A DNA stretch of 64,000 bases from NCBI GenBank assembly GCA_011634665.1, contig WAEK01000001.1, forward strand, positions 2,158,501 to 2,222,500, in the 5' to 3' direction. The notes beneath the pieces are model-generated. The model had not been told where the DNA came from, ran no database searches, and saw only the letters and a program-made list of their open reading frames with translations. The DNA is from Mortierella sp. BCC40632. Taxonomy: Eukaryota > Mortierellomycota > Mortierellomycetes > Mortierellales > Mortierellaceae. The position numbers and the translations under genes were made by a program. Of the stretch, positions 36,363-47,709 are shown piece by piece; within the stretch, counting starts at the first letter, position 1, and every line of letters begins with the position of its first letter.

Positions 36363-36441
<79 letters not shown>
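36363..36441. repeat. CT microsatellite
   Basis: About 39 uninterrupted TC units, within a longer CT-rich tract that starts near 36342. Confidence 0.95.
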
Positions 36442-36445
<4 letters not shown>

Positions 36446-36711
36446 CTCTTGCATCTGCACCATCTCCGTCAACGGATACCGTGCGGACCAAACGTCAGCC
36501 AGCCCCATACGACCCTCTCTTTCTCTCCCTTTCTCTCTCTGTCCTCTCGCAGATCTGGCCAGCACGCACCGGCCCAGAATGCAATCCGCGGTCTACGCAA
36601 GTTGGTCTATATTCAATAATCGCGCGCTATCAATGGGTAGCCATTGGATCAAAAGAAAGGGGGAAAGGGGGAGAGGACAGTTCGCCCGATGCACAGACAG
36701 TCTGGGTTCGG

Positions 36712-36712
<1 letters not shown>

Positions 36713-36744
<32 letters not shown>
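36713..36744. repeat. T32 homopolymer
   Basis: Uninterrupted T run in an intergenic region. Confidence 0.95.
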
Positions 36745-36746
<2 letters not shown>

Positions 36747-36905
36747 TAAGGCTGGATGAGAAAATGGAAGAGAGAAGAGAGTCTATTGGTACTTTTGGGA
36801 TGGCAAGCTATGGGTATTGTACAGGAACAAGAGCAAGAACAAGAGGGAAAAACAAAAAAAAAAGGACAGAGCTCACAATTAAGGACAACGAAAAACGAAC
36901 AAGCA

Positions 36906-36907
<2 letters not shown>

Positions 36908-36946
<39 letters not shown>
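36908..36946. repeat. GA microsatellite
   Basis: About 19 GA units followed by interrupted GATA/GATAGA-type sequence to about 36980. Confidence 0.95.
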
Positions 36947-36950
<4 letters not shown>

Positions 36951-37089
36951 TGGAAATAGATAGAGAGATAGATAGAGAGAACCAGAGTGTGGGCAAGAAG
37001 GTAAAGAGGAGAAGAGGATGAATAGTGGTGATGATAGTATGAAGATTAGCAAAAAAAAAAAAAAAATGAAAAAGTCTGCGACCTGACTT

Positions 37090-37839
37090 TCAGTCAAAGT
37101 CGATCAACTCCCGGCTCCGCTCGTTGATGATCTCCATCAAACTAAGGACACTGGCCAGGAGCAGGATGGTGAGACCAGTTTTGTCAGCAACGTTCGAAAT
37201 GGAAGAGGCTGTGATGATGAGCTTGTCTGAAGCCCCAGTGTGGCTGCTCTGGAGCTTAGCAACCCGGGTGGCAGGGCCAAGACTAGTGGTATGACAGAGA
37301 AGAACATCTGAACCTGGCGGTGCATAGATGCCTTGACCATTCCCTGCGGTCCACTGATAGATCCTGCCTTCGAATTCAAAGGCCCAGCAGATGCTGTTTG
37401 ACCCGCTGAATTCTGTCAGGTACCGGTCGGGGCGCTCAAAGTCGTGGAGCTCGGGTTGATTGTAGGGCGAGGCAAGCTTCTTGTACTGGAGGGTGCTCTT
37501 TTCGACAGCCTTCTTGAAGGCGATCATATCGCGAAATTGGACGTTGATGTCCTTAGAGTCGGTATTGAGATGAAGGTCCAGAAGGTGCTCGCCCTTGTTC
37601 TTGATCTTGCAGACAGCGTTACCCTGGTAATCCTTGACAGTCATATTACGGCTACTCGAGTCCGATTTAGACTGGAAGGTGAATGATTCCTTCTTACTGT
37701 CGGACGTGCATTTGATCTTTGGTGTAAGGAGACCGCCAGCAGTGAGAGTGAATGTGAGAGATGGCATCATGGAAGGTGTGAATTGTGCTGGCTGATTACG
37801 ACTGCTGAGGAGGGCTGGGGGAGGGCGGCTGAGAGGCAT
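37090..37839 (-). CDS. Tubby C-terminal-like (DUF6593-type) protein of unknown function
   Basis: A single exon of 249 residues beginning at ATG 37839. The protein opens with a proline-rich stretch. It then shows short alternating strands (PSLTFTLTAGG, ESFTFQSKSDSSSRNMTVKD, NAVCKIKNKGEHLLDLHLN, NVQFRD, YQWTAGNGQGIYA, VLLCHTTSLG). It ends in a hydrophobic helix, KTGLTILLLASVLSLMEIINERS. This strand-rich fold closed by a hydrophobic C-terminal helix resembles fungal tubby-C-terminal-like/DUF6593 proteins and, more distantly, phospholipid scramblase and LURP1 proteins. Membrane-lipid association is an inference from fold type. The frame stays open upstream of ATG 37839 into GAGA repeat sequence, which is rejected as coding. 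Confidence 0.6.
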   Translation of the reverse strand: MPLSRPPPALLSSRNQPAQFTPSMMPSLTFTLTAGGLLTPKIKCTSDSKKESFTFQSKSDSSSRNMTVKDYQGNAVCKIKNKGEHLLDLHLNTDSKDINVQFRDMIAFKKAVEKSTLQYKKLASPYNQPELHDFERPDRYLTEFSGSNSICWAFEFEGRIYQWTAGNGQGIYAPPGSDVLLCHTTSLGPATRVAKLQSSHTGASDKLIITASSISNVADKTGLTILLLASVLSLMEIINERSRELIDFD

Positions 37840-37916
37840 GGCAGTGGTTGAGTGCGAGTGGTTGAATGTGTTTGTGTGCGAGAACCGTGGAAAGAGGTTG
37901 GCGAGTCGTCCTTTGG

Positions 37917-37990
37917 AGAGAGATAGAGATAGAGATAGAGATAGAGATAGAGAGAGAGAGGGAGAGGGAGAGGGAGAGGAAAAGAGACGA
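37917..37990. repeat. AGATAG tandem repeat passing into GA-rich sequence
   Basis: Five AGATAG units (about 37919-37950) followed by GA and GGGAGA units, located 78-150 bp upstream of the tubby-like start codon. Confidence 0.9.
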
Positions 37991-39278
37991 GACACAAAGG
38001 AACAAAGAACAAAAAGTATTAGTAAAAAGTGAAGCAACCGGCGATCATAGCCGTGTCCGTGGAGAACTTCCTGCTATATACTTTTGGCCCATTGGTCAGT
38101 CAAGCGCCTCGGCAAGCTGGTCCGTACGCCTTTTCCTCTCTTCTCTGTCTCCACTGTGCCGACGATCGGTCCTCTAGGCGAAAGTTCTCTGGATCGGGAC
38201 TGCTGCCCTGCCAGATCCCTTATTCTCTCCACAAGTGAACTGCCACTCGAGGTGTCCGGGCACACAACCCCTCGACTCGACCAAAGTGAGAGGAGGATAT
38301 CTGACGAGCCAGATGTTAACCTGGGCTCGTCCCTGCTCCCACCTGTGATCAGGAACCAAGGGATCCCCTCCTTCCCCACAGAGTGCTGTAGAGAGCCGTT
38401 GTTTGCATTATTGGATGCTATTTTTGCAGCCTACCAGCGGTGTGGACGATGGTGCCAGTACTCTCTGTAGAATTAAGTGCTGGACAGACAAAGAACACAC
38501 ACACAGCTGGGACAATGGCCCCCCCGTGGGGTGCAAATTTCCTCAGACCTCGGGGGAATTGAGGCAAGACAAAATTTGTTGTTCTCCAGCTTAGTAAAGG
38601 GGAGAGAAAGAGGACGATTTGGGCGGAGAGACAGAGAAAGAGAGGGGGTGGGGGTGCAAGGAAGAAAAGGAAGTGAGGGAGGGGGGAAGTTTAGGCAAAC
38701 AAGGGAGCCAAACAACAGCTTTGACTTGCGATTTGGCGAGGCAGCAGCCGAGCTGCTTCAACGGGAAAAGTTTTTTGCTAGAGATCTCCTTACCCTCGGA
38801 TCGATGTGAAACGGAAGCTCGGCTCAAAGAGTGCGTAGGAGAAGGAGGGGGGTGTTGAAGAAAGGCCGCAAGGCAAAAGGAGATTGGGAGACCGAGTGCA
38901 GCCGTCAGGGACGGGGGGGCGCGACGTGGGACAAGGGGAGAGAGGTGAGCTAGGCCAGTAAGGGAAAGGATGGTGTTGCTCTGTGAGGTGGAGTGTGCAC
39001 AAGAGTGGCGCAGGGATGTCGATGAGGCACCGGAGCCGTATAGGAATGTGTTGAGAAAGAGAGAGTGAGAGAGAGTGAGAGAGGGTGTGTGAGTGAGTGA
39101 GAGGGACTGCCGGTTCGAGAAAGTGAAAATGAAGAGGGACAGGGGAGAGAGAAGAGAGAAAGAGTGGAAAAAAATGAAAATATTAGAAATGCGGCAGAGG
39201 AGATGTGTCAGGGGTTCCAAGGTGGGGGCGCTTTTTATATGGAGGGTGACCAAGAAAGTGAGCGGAACAACAATTGCG

Positions 39279-39281
<3 letters not shown>

Positions 39282-39330
<49 letters not shown>
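39282..39330. repeat. GA microsatellite
   Basis: About 24 uninterrupted GA units. Confidence 0.95.
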
Positions 39331-39333
<3 letters not shown>

Positions 39334-41176
39334 ACCTTGAGGAAAATGAAAACTGAGAGCAAGAGCAGTTTGGTGCCCTTACCCGAGTCCTCGATATCTA
39401 TCCGAGGTCTAATGTTCCCACCCTTGCCCGGCCCTGTGCTTATGCTTGCACGGCAGGCTGACATGGTCGCAACATCGCAACATGTTATGTTGTGCCACCA
39501 AGCAACGGTAGACCCACCTAGGAATATCGGCCAATGCCTGGTTTATGCGACCGGTCAAAAAAGGGCCACACGCCGGCCCGCGCAACGTGGGTCTGGCGCA
39601 TGGGCAGCTCGAAGTAAACGGCCTGCCATCCCTGAACAGTGATGATCATTGGACTCTATCGGGAGAGGGAATCGCCCTCATATCGGGGCGTAGACTCAGG
39701 TACAGGCTCATAGTGTCATCCAAGCGGTCAAGTACATGCGCGGTTTACAGGAAGAGAGCTACCCGCCAGTTTGGAGGGGAAGCAGGAGAAAAGAGGGAAG
39801 GGGGAAGAGTACCTCATATACATAAGAAAACAGCTCCAACGCCGGCCTCTGCCTCGTGGAAGGGAGAGAGGATCGCCCTTTCACCAGGAAAACGTGCCCC
39901 AAGTCAGAACAGAACAGGACAAAAAAAAAGTGTGTGTGTGAGAGAGAGGGAGAGATAGAGGGAGGAGAGCAGAAAGTATAAGTGTGTCATTCATCCCCAA
40001 CCTCTCCACCAACTCAATAAGTTGAGCCTGTTTAAGTTGTGTTGGCGCATCTCAGTTGAACAGTACAGTACACAGTACGGAGAGCAGCGTTTGGGTCCGA
40101 TGCATGTTCTCCTCACCGAGCAAGATTTTCGTCCGCTTACTTCACTTGGCACACTCACAAAAGCAAAAAGACAAGCGGTCTTTCTCTCCTCCCCGCTGTT
40201 GCATGCAGAGACATCAGGGATAGCACAGACAAGGATGCATGCGCCGCAGGCTTCGCCAGCAAGACGTGGGGGAGGGGGAGAAGGAGAGGGTCCCTGGCAA
40301 GAGAGGGTGTACCCATTTTGGGATGAAATAGAGTGCTGCTGGGTTTGCTTAGGCAACTATTCCTGGACTTCTTTTCTCTCTTCCTGTGACACCCACTACG
40401 AGCTCTCACTCACCCTCCTTTCTTTCTTTCAAACCTTTTGTCTAGTCTCTGTTTTGCCCCAAGAGTCGAGCTAATCCAGCAGGCCCACGGCGTACTCTCT
40501 GCATGCTAGATCATATTGTCACAGCCCTCGAGGAAAAAAAAAGGGCATGGTTGAGAGCACCGGTTGTTGATGATACCCTTCTTCTTTCCTGAAAAGTACT
40601 TTGTCAAAGTGGGGAAAACAGAAGAAGGTGTAGAGGGAGAGAGCTAAAATGACCAGCAGAAATGTTACAGGTAAGAAAGCAAAAGAGATGAAAGGACAAT
40701 GAAAGGGCAGTGTTGGGCGTGGGCAAAACAGAGCTGGCAGGCATGACCATGCGAGAGCAGGATGTTCTAGATCCTGCAGTGGACATTTACAACAGGAGCA
40801 TGATTTGAAGTGAAAGATGGATCATGCACAGAAGCGAGAACAGGGTCAGGGGTCTGGCAACACAGCGCAAAACATTAGTGAACAGCAGATCCCTGCTTGC
40901 TCTCCTGCCACAAGGTTGTCCCTCCCTTCTCTCTTCAAAGCCAACCTGTTGTTTGTGTATGACACAGAGAGTTAGAATATCTCAATTATAATCCCGACCA
41001 GCTCCTCAGTTGCCGAGTGGAAGGTGAGAGCGAGTGAAAGAACAAGAGAGCGGTTGTTGTGAGTTGAGAGAGTTGTGTCTTTTCAACTCTATTCAGTGGT
41101 CACCACTGTTTTCCGCTCGTCGAACGATCCGCAATCTCAGCCCTAACAGTCACTTTCGATCCGCGCCCTCCCTCTG

Positions 41177-41467
41177 ATGAAGACAGCACAACGTGGCCGG
41201 TATAGAAAATCGCTCTCGCTTCCTCACTTCATCCCAGCCTTTCTCCGCGCCACTCTGGAACCAACGGCAACTCTGATCTCCATGGACCATACCATGTCCC
41301 AATGGTGCCGTTCAGAGTCGATGAACTTCGACTTTTTAGAGCACACGCCAAATGGTGCGGGTCCGTGGCAGAGCAAGGTATGCTGCATGCTGCACGAAGT
41401 ATGCACTTCGCTCTTTCAGACTACCCCGGCGATGGGACGCATGTACTCCGAGGAATTATGCGCGTAA
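41177..41467 (+). CDS. Doubtful small ORF, 96 residues, possibly with a 42-nt intron
   Basis: An open frame in otherwise empty sequence, preceded by a leader that resembles the pyrimidine-rich leaders of neighbouring genes. A consensus-like donor (AAG|GTATGC) and acceptor (TTTCAG|AC) 42 nt apart lie in the same frame, and another donor-like GTAAGA overlaps the stop. The encoded sequence (SMNFDFLEHTPNGAGPWQSK region) has no family I recognise and no signal peptide. It could equally be the first exon of a gene whose continuation I failed to find, or noise. Confidence 0.2.
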   Translation: MKTAQRGRYRKSLSLPHFIPAFLRATLEPTATLISMDHTMSQWCRSESMNFDFLEHTPNGAGPWQSKVCCMLHEVCTSLFQTTPAMGRMYSEELCA

Positions 41468-41651
41468 GAAGATGCCTTCGGGAAGGCCAGCATAATTTTC
41501 ATTCTTTCTTCCCCACCCCTATTCTACATCCACTCTTACGAGTCTTAACGTCGAGTCATTTTGCTACTTGACCAACATACTCCCTTCCCCCTTCAATTAT
41601 ACATCGTGAAGACAGCTGAATGGCCCAAGCTTTTTGGTCTATCTCATAGTT

Positions 41652-41701
<50 letters not shown>

Positions 41702-44700
41702 CGCTAACGGTATTGAACGTTTTGGCCACATGATGTTTTCGTGTCTCCATCTTCTCCCCTCTTCTCGGGCAAGTAAATAAACAAATCAAAAAACAAATGT
41801 CACAAAGGCTCCCCACCCTCTCCACAAGCTCATATCGATGAAAGGGGTCAACAGTTCCACAACCATTCTCGTCTTTACTCTTCCCCCCCCCCTCTCCTCT
41901 CTTCCCCATCTTTTGGAACCCGGATTTGCCGGTTCATGCAAATCCCCCAATTGTGAGTGATCGCTCTTCCCTTGTCCTTGCTATCCGTGCTCTCATTGTC
42001 CTGCTAGAGCAGGCCTATTAATATCAAATCGTGTGCCTCATCCTTCAGCATTGGGCAGCTCACCTACTTGGCACCCTCCGTGTACATTGGCTAGCATAAC
42101 AGAGCAATGCACTCAAAGGAGGAATTCATTCAGAGGTGCTTTACTGGCACAACTGCAGGCTCTAGTTCCTTCTAAAACTCTTCAATGGCCCAAACGCCTT
42201 TTCATGAATCCCGTCGATCAATAGAGCAGCTCAAAGCATAAAGGCAAGTTCTGTGGGAAGTTTGTTCAATGTTCTCCTCTTTGTGTAGAAACATACAGCC
42301 TCCCGACTCGTTATCTCTCTATTCCTCTCTTTTCCCAATGAACACAAAAAGCTCTGAGGGGACAATTGCTGACTCTTCAGCTCCAATGGAAATCTATTGC
42401 CCAAGTTCTTTGAGCTCTTTACCCGGATTTTCAGAACGGTACTGCTTATGATTAGCCTATCACCAACCACTTCTTCCGCTCCTCTCCGAAAAAAAAAAAA
42501 AAAGCAGACCCGAGTAATCGCCACCAAGTCTCCCACGTCCTTTTTCTGCCTCCAAGATCGAGTAATATAGACACCGCTGAGGTCCCAGAAATAGGTTGGA
42601 CCCATGACGATAATTCAGCGATGAAGGGCCTCGGGACCCATTGACCTGAGCTGATCGATTAAAAAGGAGAAGGGGAGAGAGGAGGGGAAGGAATGAAATG
42701 AGAGTATTAAAAAAAAAAAAAAATAAAAAATAAAAACCATTGATCCTCAGTTGAAACCAATTTTTAAGCATTGTATGTCCGTTGTCCGTGGCGACAACCC
42801 GGATGAGTACAATACATATAGAAATACACCATAAGCTGACCGTAAACAGTTGACAACCCAAACAGTCTTTGACTGGCGCTGAATAAATAAAAAATCTGGT
42901 TTTCAAAAAGTTATGGAATTGACAACTGGTCACAGTCCTGTGACCATTGAGTTGTGCTCATTTCTATCTGATCTTTGCCTTTAGCCTTTCCACTTCTATG
43001 CCTGTATGAATGGATTTTGGAAAAAAAGATTCGGGACTACAATCCGAAGAGTGCGTAAAGGTTTCTTTGGTGACGATACCCGCTCCTACCTCCTTCCCTC
43101 GTGGTCCTGATGTAAAACCAATTTCAAGAAAGAGTTCAAGAGACCCAATTACATGGCTGCAAAGACGTGGCTGTACTACCTTTACTAGGAACCGCCCGTA
43201 TTCTCCATTCCTCCCCCCTCACTTTCTTCTCCCTCCCTTCCCTTTGATTATCAAGCCAAGACCTTTTGCTTCGCCAATCGACTCTCTGGATCACACAACG
43301 CCCTTTTGGAACCCAGCCCAGCATCTTTTTTTTTTTTTTTTTTTTTCAAAGATCTTGAAGACTGAAGAGGAAAAGGACAATTACCATATTAGTACTTCAG
43401 CGACTACTTACCATTGAACTTAAAGGCCAGTTCAGGCTACCATTTAGGGATCTTGTTGGACTGCCAATTGGGGCTGGTGCACTACTTTTAAAATGCTGGC
43501 ACGGGTCATTGTAATAAGGAAAGAAAGAGTCAAGGTTGGAAGAGGAAGAGGAGTTGAAAGCCTAGATCCATCTGTTGTAATACGCTCAATACAGCGCTAG
43601 AATTCTTAACAACAGCCCTGGGTCATTCTCGCTTTACTAGAGGTCCAGAGCAGAAGTACATACATCCAGTCTCCCTAGGTCTCACTACTACAATTGGTTA
43701 TGTAGACCTAGACCCCAGTTCTTGGGAGCGCAGCCAGATCGACCACTAGTTGTGATCGATCAGGGCCTGTTCTCTCTCTCTCTCTGTCATCTTTCCTTTT
43801 TTCTTTTATTCTTTTTGTTATATTCCATGGAGCATTTCCGATCATGATGATTTATAGCACTGTAAAAGTGCCCCAGTGTCCCAATCCCGCGGGATTGCAC
43901 AATGGGCGGGGCTTTTCAATACTCTCATTTACTTTTTATTATTATTATTACTATTATTATTATTCGGCACGCCGAGGCACGCCCAGAGTAGAGTCTGCCA
44001 TGTTTGGGTATCACAAATCCAAACCCATGTTGCCCTCTAACACTTTCCTAAAAACAGAGAGGCCCGTGCTTAGCAAATTGGATAAAAAAGAAAAAAAAGA
44101 CCATCCTTAAGACAGAGGTCCTGGGCTAGAACACTGAAAATTGGGCCAGCTATTCGAACCTGTTGCATGGTCGTATATGATGCGGACGAAATTAAACGAG
44201 CCAACGCTGGCCATCATACAGAATAAAAGTCGACTTCCTCTTCCCTCTCTCTAGATAAGAGTGCGTGTTTTTTAATATGGTTTGAGGTACTACCGCGGCC
44301 AGTCCATATGAAGGGTATCTCTGGGATTGTCTTATAGCATGGTCCACTACCCTGAAAAAAAATGCCCTGTTCCGGTCTTGGTACATAAGGAATGGTACCC
44401 TCCCTTCCCCAAAGCAGATTTCTCTTGGAAGAGCCTCCCTATCATTGACTCTAAAAAGAGTCTAGTGCCTCTTTCCTGCCCTCATTTCACACTGCCTCGG
44501 CTTTACACCGACCATGTTGACTTGCAGCAAACAAGAGGATACCCTGCACAGTCTCGGAGCCCATTTCCCCTTCAGTCTGGCCTGGCTGTGTTGTGTTGCA
44601 GGTCTAGGCCGGAGTAGATGGGTAATATCTTATCCATCACCACAAGAAAATAGAGTTGAGCTCTGTCTTTTCTCTTCTCTTCTCTTCTCTTCTTTTCTTT

Positions 44701-45010
44701 TCTTTTTTTTTTTCTCCTTTCTGCAAAGGGATTGACCTTGTCCTTGAAGTCTTGCACAATGTCGCGGATCATGAGCGAGTGTGAACATGTGATGGAATGA
44801 CTGAGGATGTTTGAATGCCCAGATGTTGTTGGGCTCAGCCTTTCCCGAGATTAAATAAAGGGGAGGACGAAACCTTGTCCTTTTTGGTGGCAAAGCTGGG
44901 CGTGTAACAGGTGGACTGGTGAAAAAAAAAAAAAAAAAAAAGAGACGAGACAAGAGAGCTTCTCCTTACCCTATCCTCAATCGGCCCATTCACTTCAGGA
45001 TAACATCAGA
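41468..45010. other. 3.5 kb interval without a recognisable gene
   Basis: It contains a 49-nt T homopolymer (41653-41701), A/T tracts at 42708-42737, 43325-43346 and 44922-44941, an ATT triplet run at about 43935-43964 and CT-rich runs. The sequence just before 45010 is the presumed promoter of the XLF-like gene. Nothing else could be supported. Confidence 0.4.
41653..41701. repeat. T49 homopolymer, the longest in the window
   Basis: Uninterrupted T run in intergenic sequence; the real length may differ because of sequencing slippage. Confidence 0.95.
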
Positions 45011-47325
45011 ATGACCATGGCCACAATTCGTCTAAACAGAAAGGACAATAACATCCTCAGTGAGCAAGAATGGCATCTTCTCTTGGGCTCTGCGTCCACA
45101 GCTGTTAATGGAGCCCCTGTCTTGGGTGGGACACGCCCATTGTCTCATCATCAGATCGCCACTAGCCAGTTTGTTACCTCAACATTAGCATCCCAAGATG
45201 CAGGACCCCATCATCGTGGCCATGAGCATGATGCCAATGATGGCCAGGACGACTCTCCAACTCAGATCCCACGTCGGTTCGCACGGGACACGTTCCTGAT
45301 AAAAACATATTTCTCAGAGACAGAAAAATATTACCTGGTCCTACTCACCAATCTCAAGCAATGCTGGTTCGAGAAATTAGACCTGTGGGATATCCGTGAG
45401 CGTTCCAAGGTAGCCATATTCTCAATTCATTTCGTTTCTATTTCCTCCTCTTACTACTTCTCCTCCTCCCCCCCTTTTTTTTATTTTTTAGTCTAAATGT
45501 AACTGGATTCATTAACCTATTCCTCATTCCATTTCTTCCTTTACTTTGGGATGCTTACTCTGATAGAGGATCAAAAGTTTTGCCTACGATGAAGATTCCC
45601 AGGTTGAGGCCCTTCTCCTTTCACTCTCGGCCATCTTTTCAGAAGAACAGGAAAAAGACGCGGATGCCTTTTCAATAACACGACGAAGACTGGAGAAAAG
45701 GTCAGGAAACGCGGTATGTAAACAGCACCACGTTTAGTATTGTTGTTATTTTATTGAAGATGACTTCTTTTTTGTACGAGATGGAGATCATAATGATGAT
45801 GGAACTGACATCAAAGAATCGCGAATGGTCAATATCACTCTCTACCATTGAATAGCTCTCTCTTATTGTCGGATTCAAGTTTGGTCTGGCTACTGTACAA
45901 TGGGAGTTCAAACTGTCGCCTATGATACCACCTTCCAATACCATTAGATCAGGCGAGTCCAGTAACACTCAATCCAATCAACGGCACAACTCGGATCATG
46001 CGATCACTGCAGGCAGTAGTCTCTTTATCAATCAACCCAATCTAGGACAGTCTCTTGCCCACGCGAGATCCAATGGCTCAGAAGGAGAGTCCCGATCAGG
46101 CACGACTACGAAACGAGGTCGACTTTTTCTTGAAGACAGTGACGACGACGACGATCCATTAAAAGATGTGTACAACACTCGCAAAGAAAATATTTCTGAA
46201 GACACCGCAGATGAAGATGATGAAGAAGGCGACGACAATGATGATAGTGGTGAGGATAGCAATGGTGAGGACGGTATGGCTAGAGTGGACTTTGATATTG
46301 GCAATACCTTCAACCAAGAGGGTTTGACGTTGAATCAAGGCTCCAGAAATAGATCACGACGTCGGCGAAGACGCGCTGTTGATGGTCCAACAGCTCTCTT
46401 TGATCATCTAGTGTCTCCACTTGTTTCGATCACCAACGCGTACAGGAAGCAAGTAAAGGCGCTTGAAGCAATCATCAAAGCCAAGGAGAATGAGGTGTTT
46501 GAAGCACTTGAGATTATGGAGCAGAGTGGGATCAACCATCGGAACCGGAGGCGTATCACTCAGCCTTATCAAAAGAACGACATGGAAAGCAAGCTACAGT
46601 CAGTAAGTGTTCGTTTTGAACATTGCTAATAATAGGCTTTTTTTTGGGGGGGAGAGAAGAGGTAATATCATGTTTAAAGACATAGCTTCGTCTGATTTAT
46701 TTACTTTTGTCTCTCTTCTTCCAATTGCTAGGATCTGCAAGCTATAGTCACGCCCCAAATCCAGGGGCCAAAGGAACTCTTTGCGGAGAAAAAGATGCCC
46801 CTTCTCTGTTCTATTGTTTCCAAGAATATATCTGAACAGAGTAAGCGCCCTTTTTTAATATCTCCTCAATATCTCCTCAAAGTATCACACCTCGTTGCGG
46901 ACGAATATCCTCTCCCTCCTCCTCTCTCTCTGTCTTTTTTTTTTTTTTTTTTTTTTTTTCCCAATTATTTATTCTAAAACCAAACTCATAATCATGATTT
47001 ATAGGAGGAGGTCAGGACAGTCAGGCACAGTATTCTGCTTCGCAAGCATTATCTTCTCTAGATCCAAGTGGTCGTTCTCTGTCTGCTTCTCAGTCACAAT
47101 CCCTTGGCAGGAAGCAAGGTCAAGCAGAGGGTGCAGGCGTCACTACCAACCGAAATTCGGGGAAACCCGACAGTGCTGGCGATCCAAATTCAAAGGTATG
47201 AAAATCTTTTTTTAAAAAAAAAAAAGCAATCTCACCACTCTCGGTGTCGTGTTCGTATGCATGTGTAGGTGTTTTCAATGGTTATGAATTAAGGATGTTG
47301 ATCGTCTTGCCCTCCCCTTCTTTCC

Positions 47326-47356
<31 letters not shown>

Positions 47357-47463
47357 TTGTCAAAGAGTCCGAAGAGTTAGAGCGGAGACGGGTCTTGCAG
47401 GTGCAAATAGAAAAGGAAAAGGCAGAAAAAGAAAAACGAGGCAAAAAGAAAAAGCTATTCTAG
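45011..47463 (+). CDS. NEJ1: XLF/NHEJ1-like non-homologous end-joining factor
   Basis: Six exons join in phase: 45011-45409, 45567-45713, 45856-46602, 46732-46840, 47005-47195 and 47356-47463, giving 566 residues. XLF filaments with XRCC4 bridge DNA ends and stimulate ligase IV in the nucleus. The head domain matches the family pattern: FLIKTYFSETEKYYLVLLTNL, then KQCWFEKLD, then FAYDEDSQVEALLLSLSAIF, closed by FGLATVQWEFKLSP. The coiled-coil stalk appears later as LFDHLVSPLVSITNAYRKQV and EAIIKAKENEVFEALEIMEQSG. Between head and stalk sits an insert of about 140 residues with a long acidic run. The tail ends KKKKLF, a basic stretch plus terminal Phe like the X-type Ku-binding motif of human XLF. 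Identification is by pattern; fungal XLF proteins are very divergent. Intron 5 ends in 29 A before its AG. Confidence 0.8.
47326..47354 (+). repeat. A29 tract forming the 3' splice site of XLF-like intron 5
   Basis: Twenty-nine A are followed immediately by the G of the AG acceptor at 47355. Confidence 0.9.
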
Positions 47464-47514
47464 ATACATTCGTCCTCCTTCAATTTCTTTTCTTTTTCCT
47501 CTACTTCATGTTTG

Positions 47515-47520
47515 AATAAA
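47515..47520 (+). terminator. Probable polyadenylation signal of the XLF-like gene
   Basis: AATAAA 52 nt after the stop codon, downstream of a T-rich stretch. Confidence 0.5.
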
Positions 47521-47709
47521 AAGAAGCAATGATGATTTTTTAAAAAAAAAAAAAAGCGAGGGAGGATGTGAATCCAGCTTGAGCAGATACTGCTCTTCTT
47601 CTTTTCAGCATTTTATGCCAGCAAGATCTGCCAATTTGAGTAATTAGTAGTACGAGTCGATTTTAGGAAGAATTATGAATGGAAAAAAAAAAAAAAAGAC
47701 CCTAGGTTT

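Larger units (their letters stand above)
35490..37089. other. Coronin promoter region and microsatellite-rich interval
   Basis: Purine-rich on the plus strand, with a CT microsatellite (36363-36441), a T tract (36713-36744) and a GA microsatellite (36908-36946). Long open frames exist here only because dinucleotide repeats have no stops. No gene is supported. Confidence 0.5.
37840..41176. other. 3.3 kb gene-poor interval with GA-type repeats
   Basis: It holds an AGATAG tandem repeat just upstream of the tubby-like gene and GA microsatellites. Purine-rich, poorly complex sequence extends to about 40.0 kb. No protein family was recognised in any frame. Confidence 0.45.

Noticed and set aside
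36080..36760. Long open frames on both strands (144-162 codons)
   Set aside because: They consist of Ser-Leu or Arg-Glu dipeptides translated from the CT/GA microsatellite, which has no stop codons; they are not genes.
37840..38037. N-terminal extension of the tubby-like protein (in-frame to 38037)
   Set aside because: The extension is translated from AGATAG and GAGAGG repeats (Leu-Ser-Tyr dipeptides) and resembles an artefactual signal sequence.
38591..39253. 220-codon minus-strand frame
   Set aside because: Composition is Ser/Leu/Pro from CT-rich repeats, with no family signal and no splice partners.
44145..44235. tRNA-like B box (GGTTCGAAT on the minus strand near 44152-44160)
   Set aside because: No pairing acceptor stem, A box or anticodon stem could be built around it, so it is not called as a tRNA.
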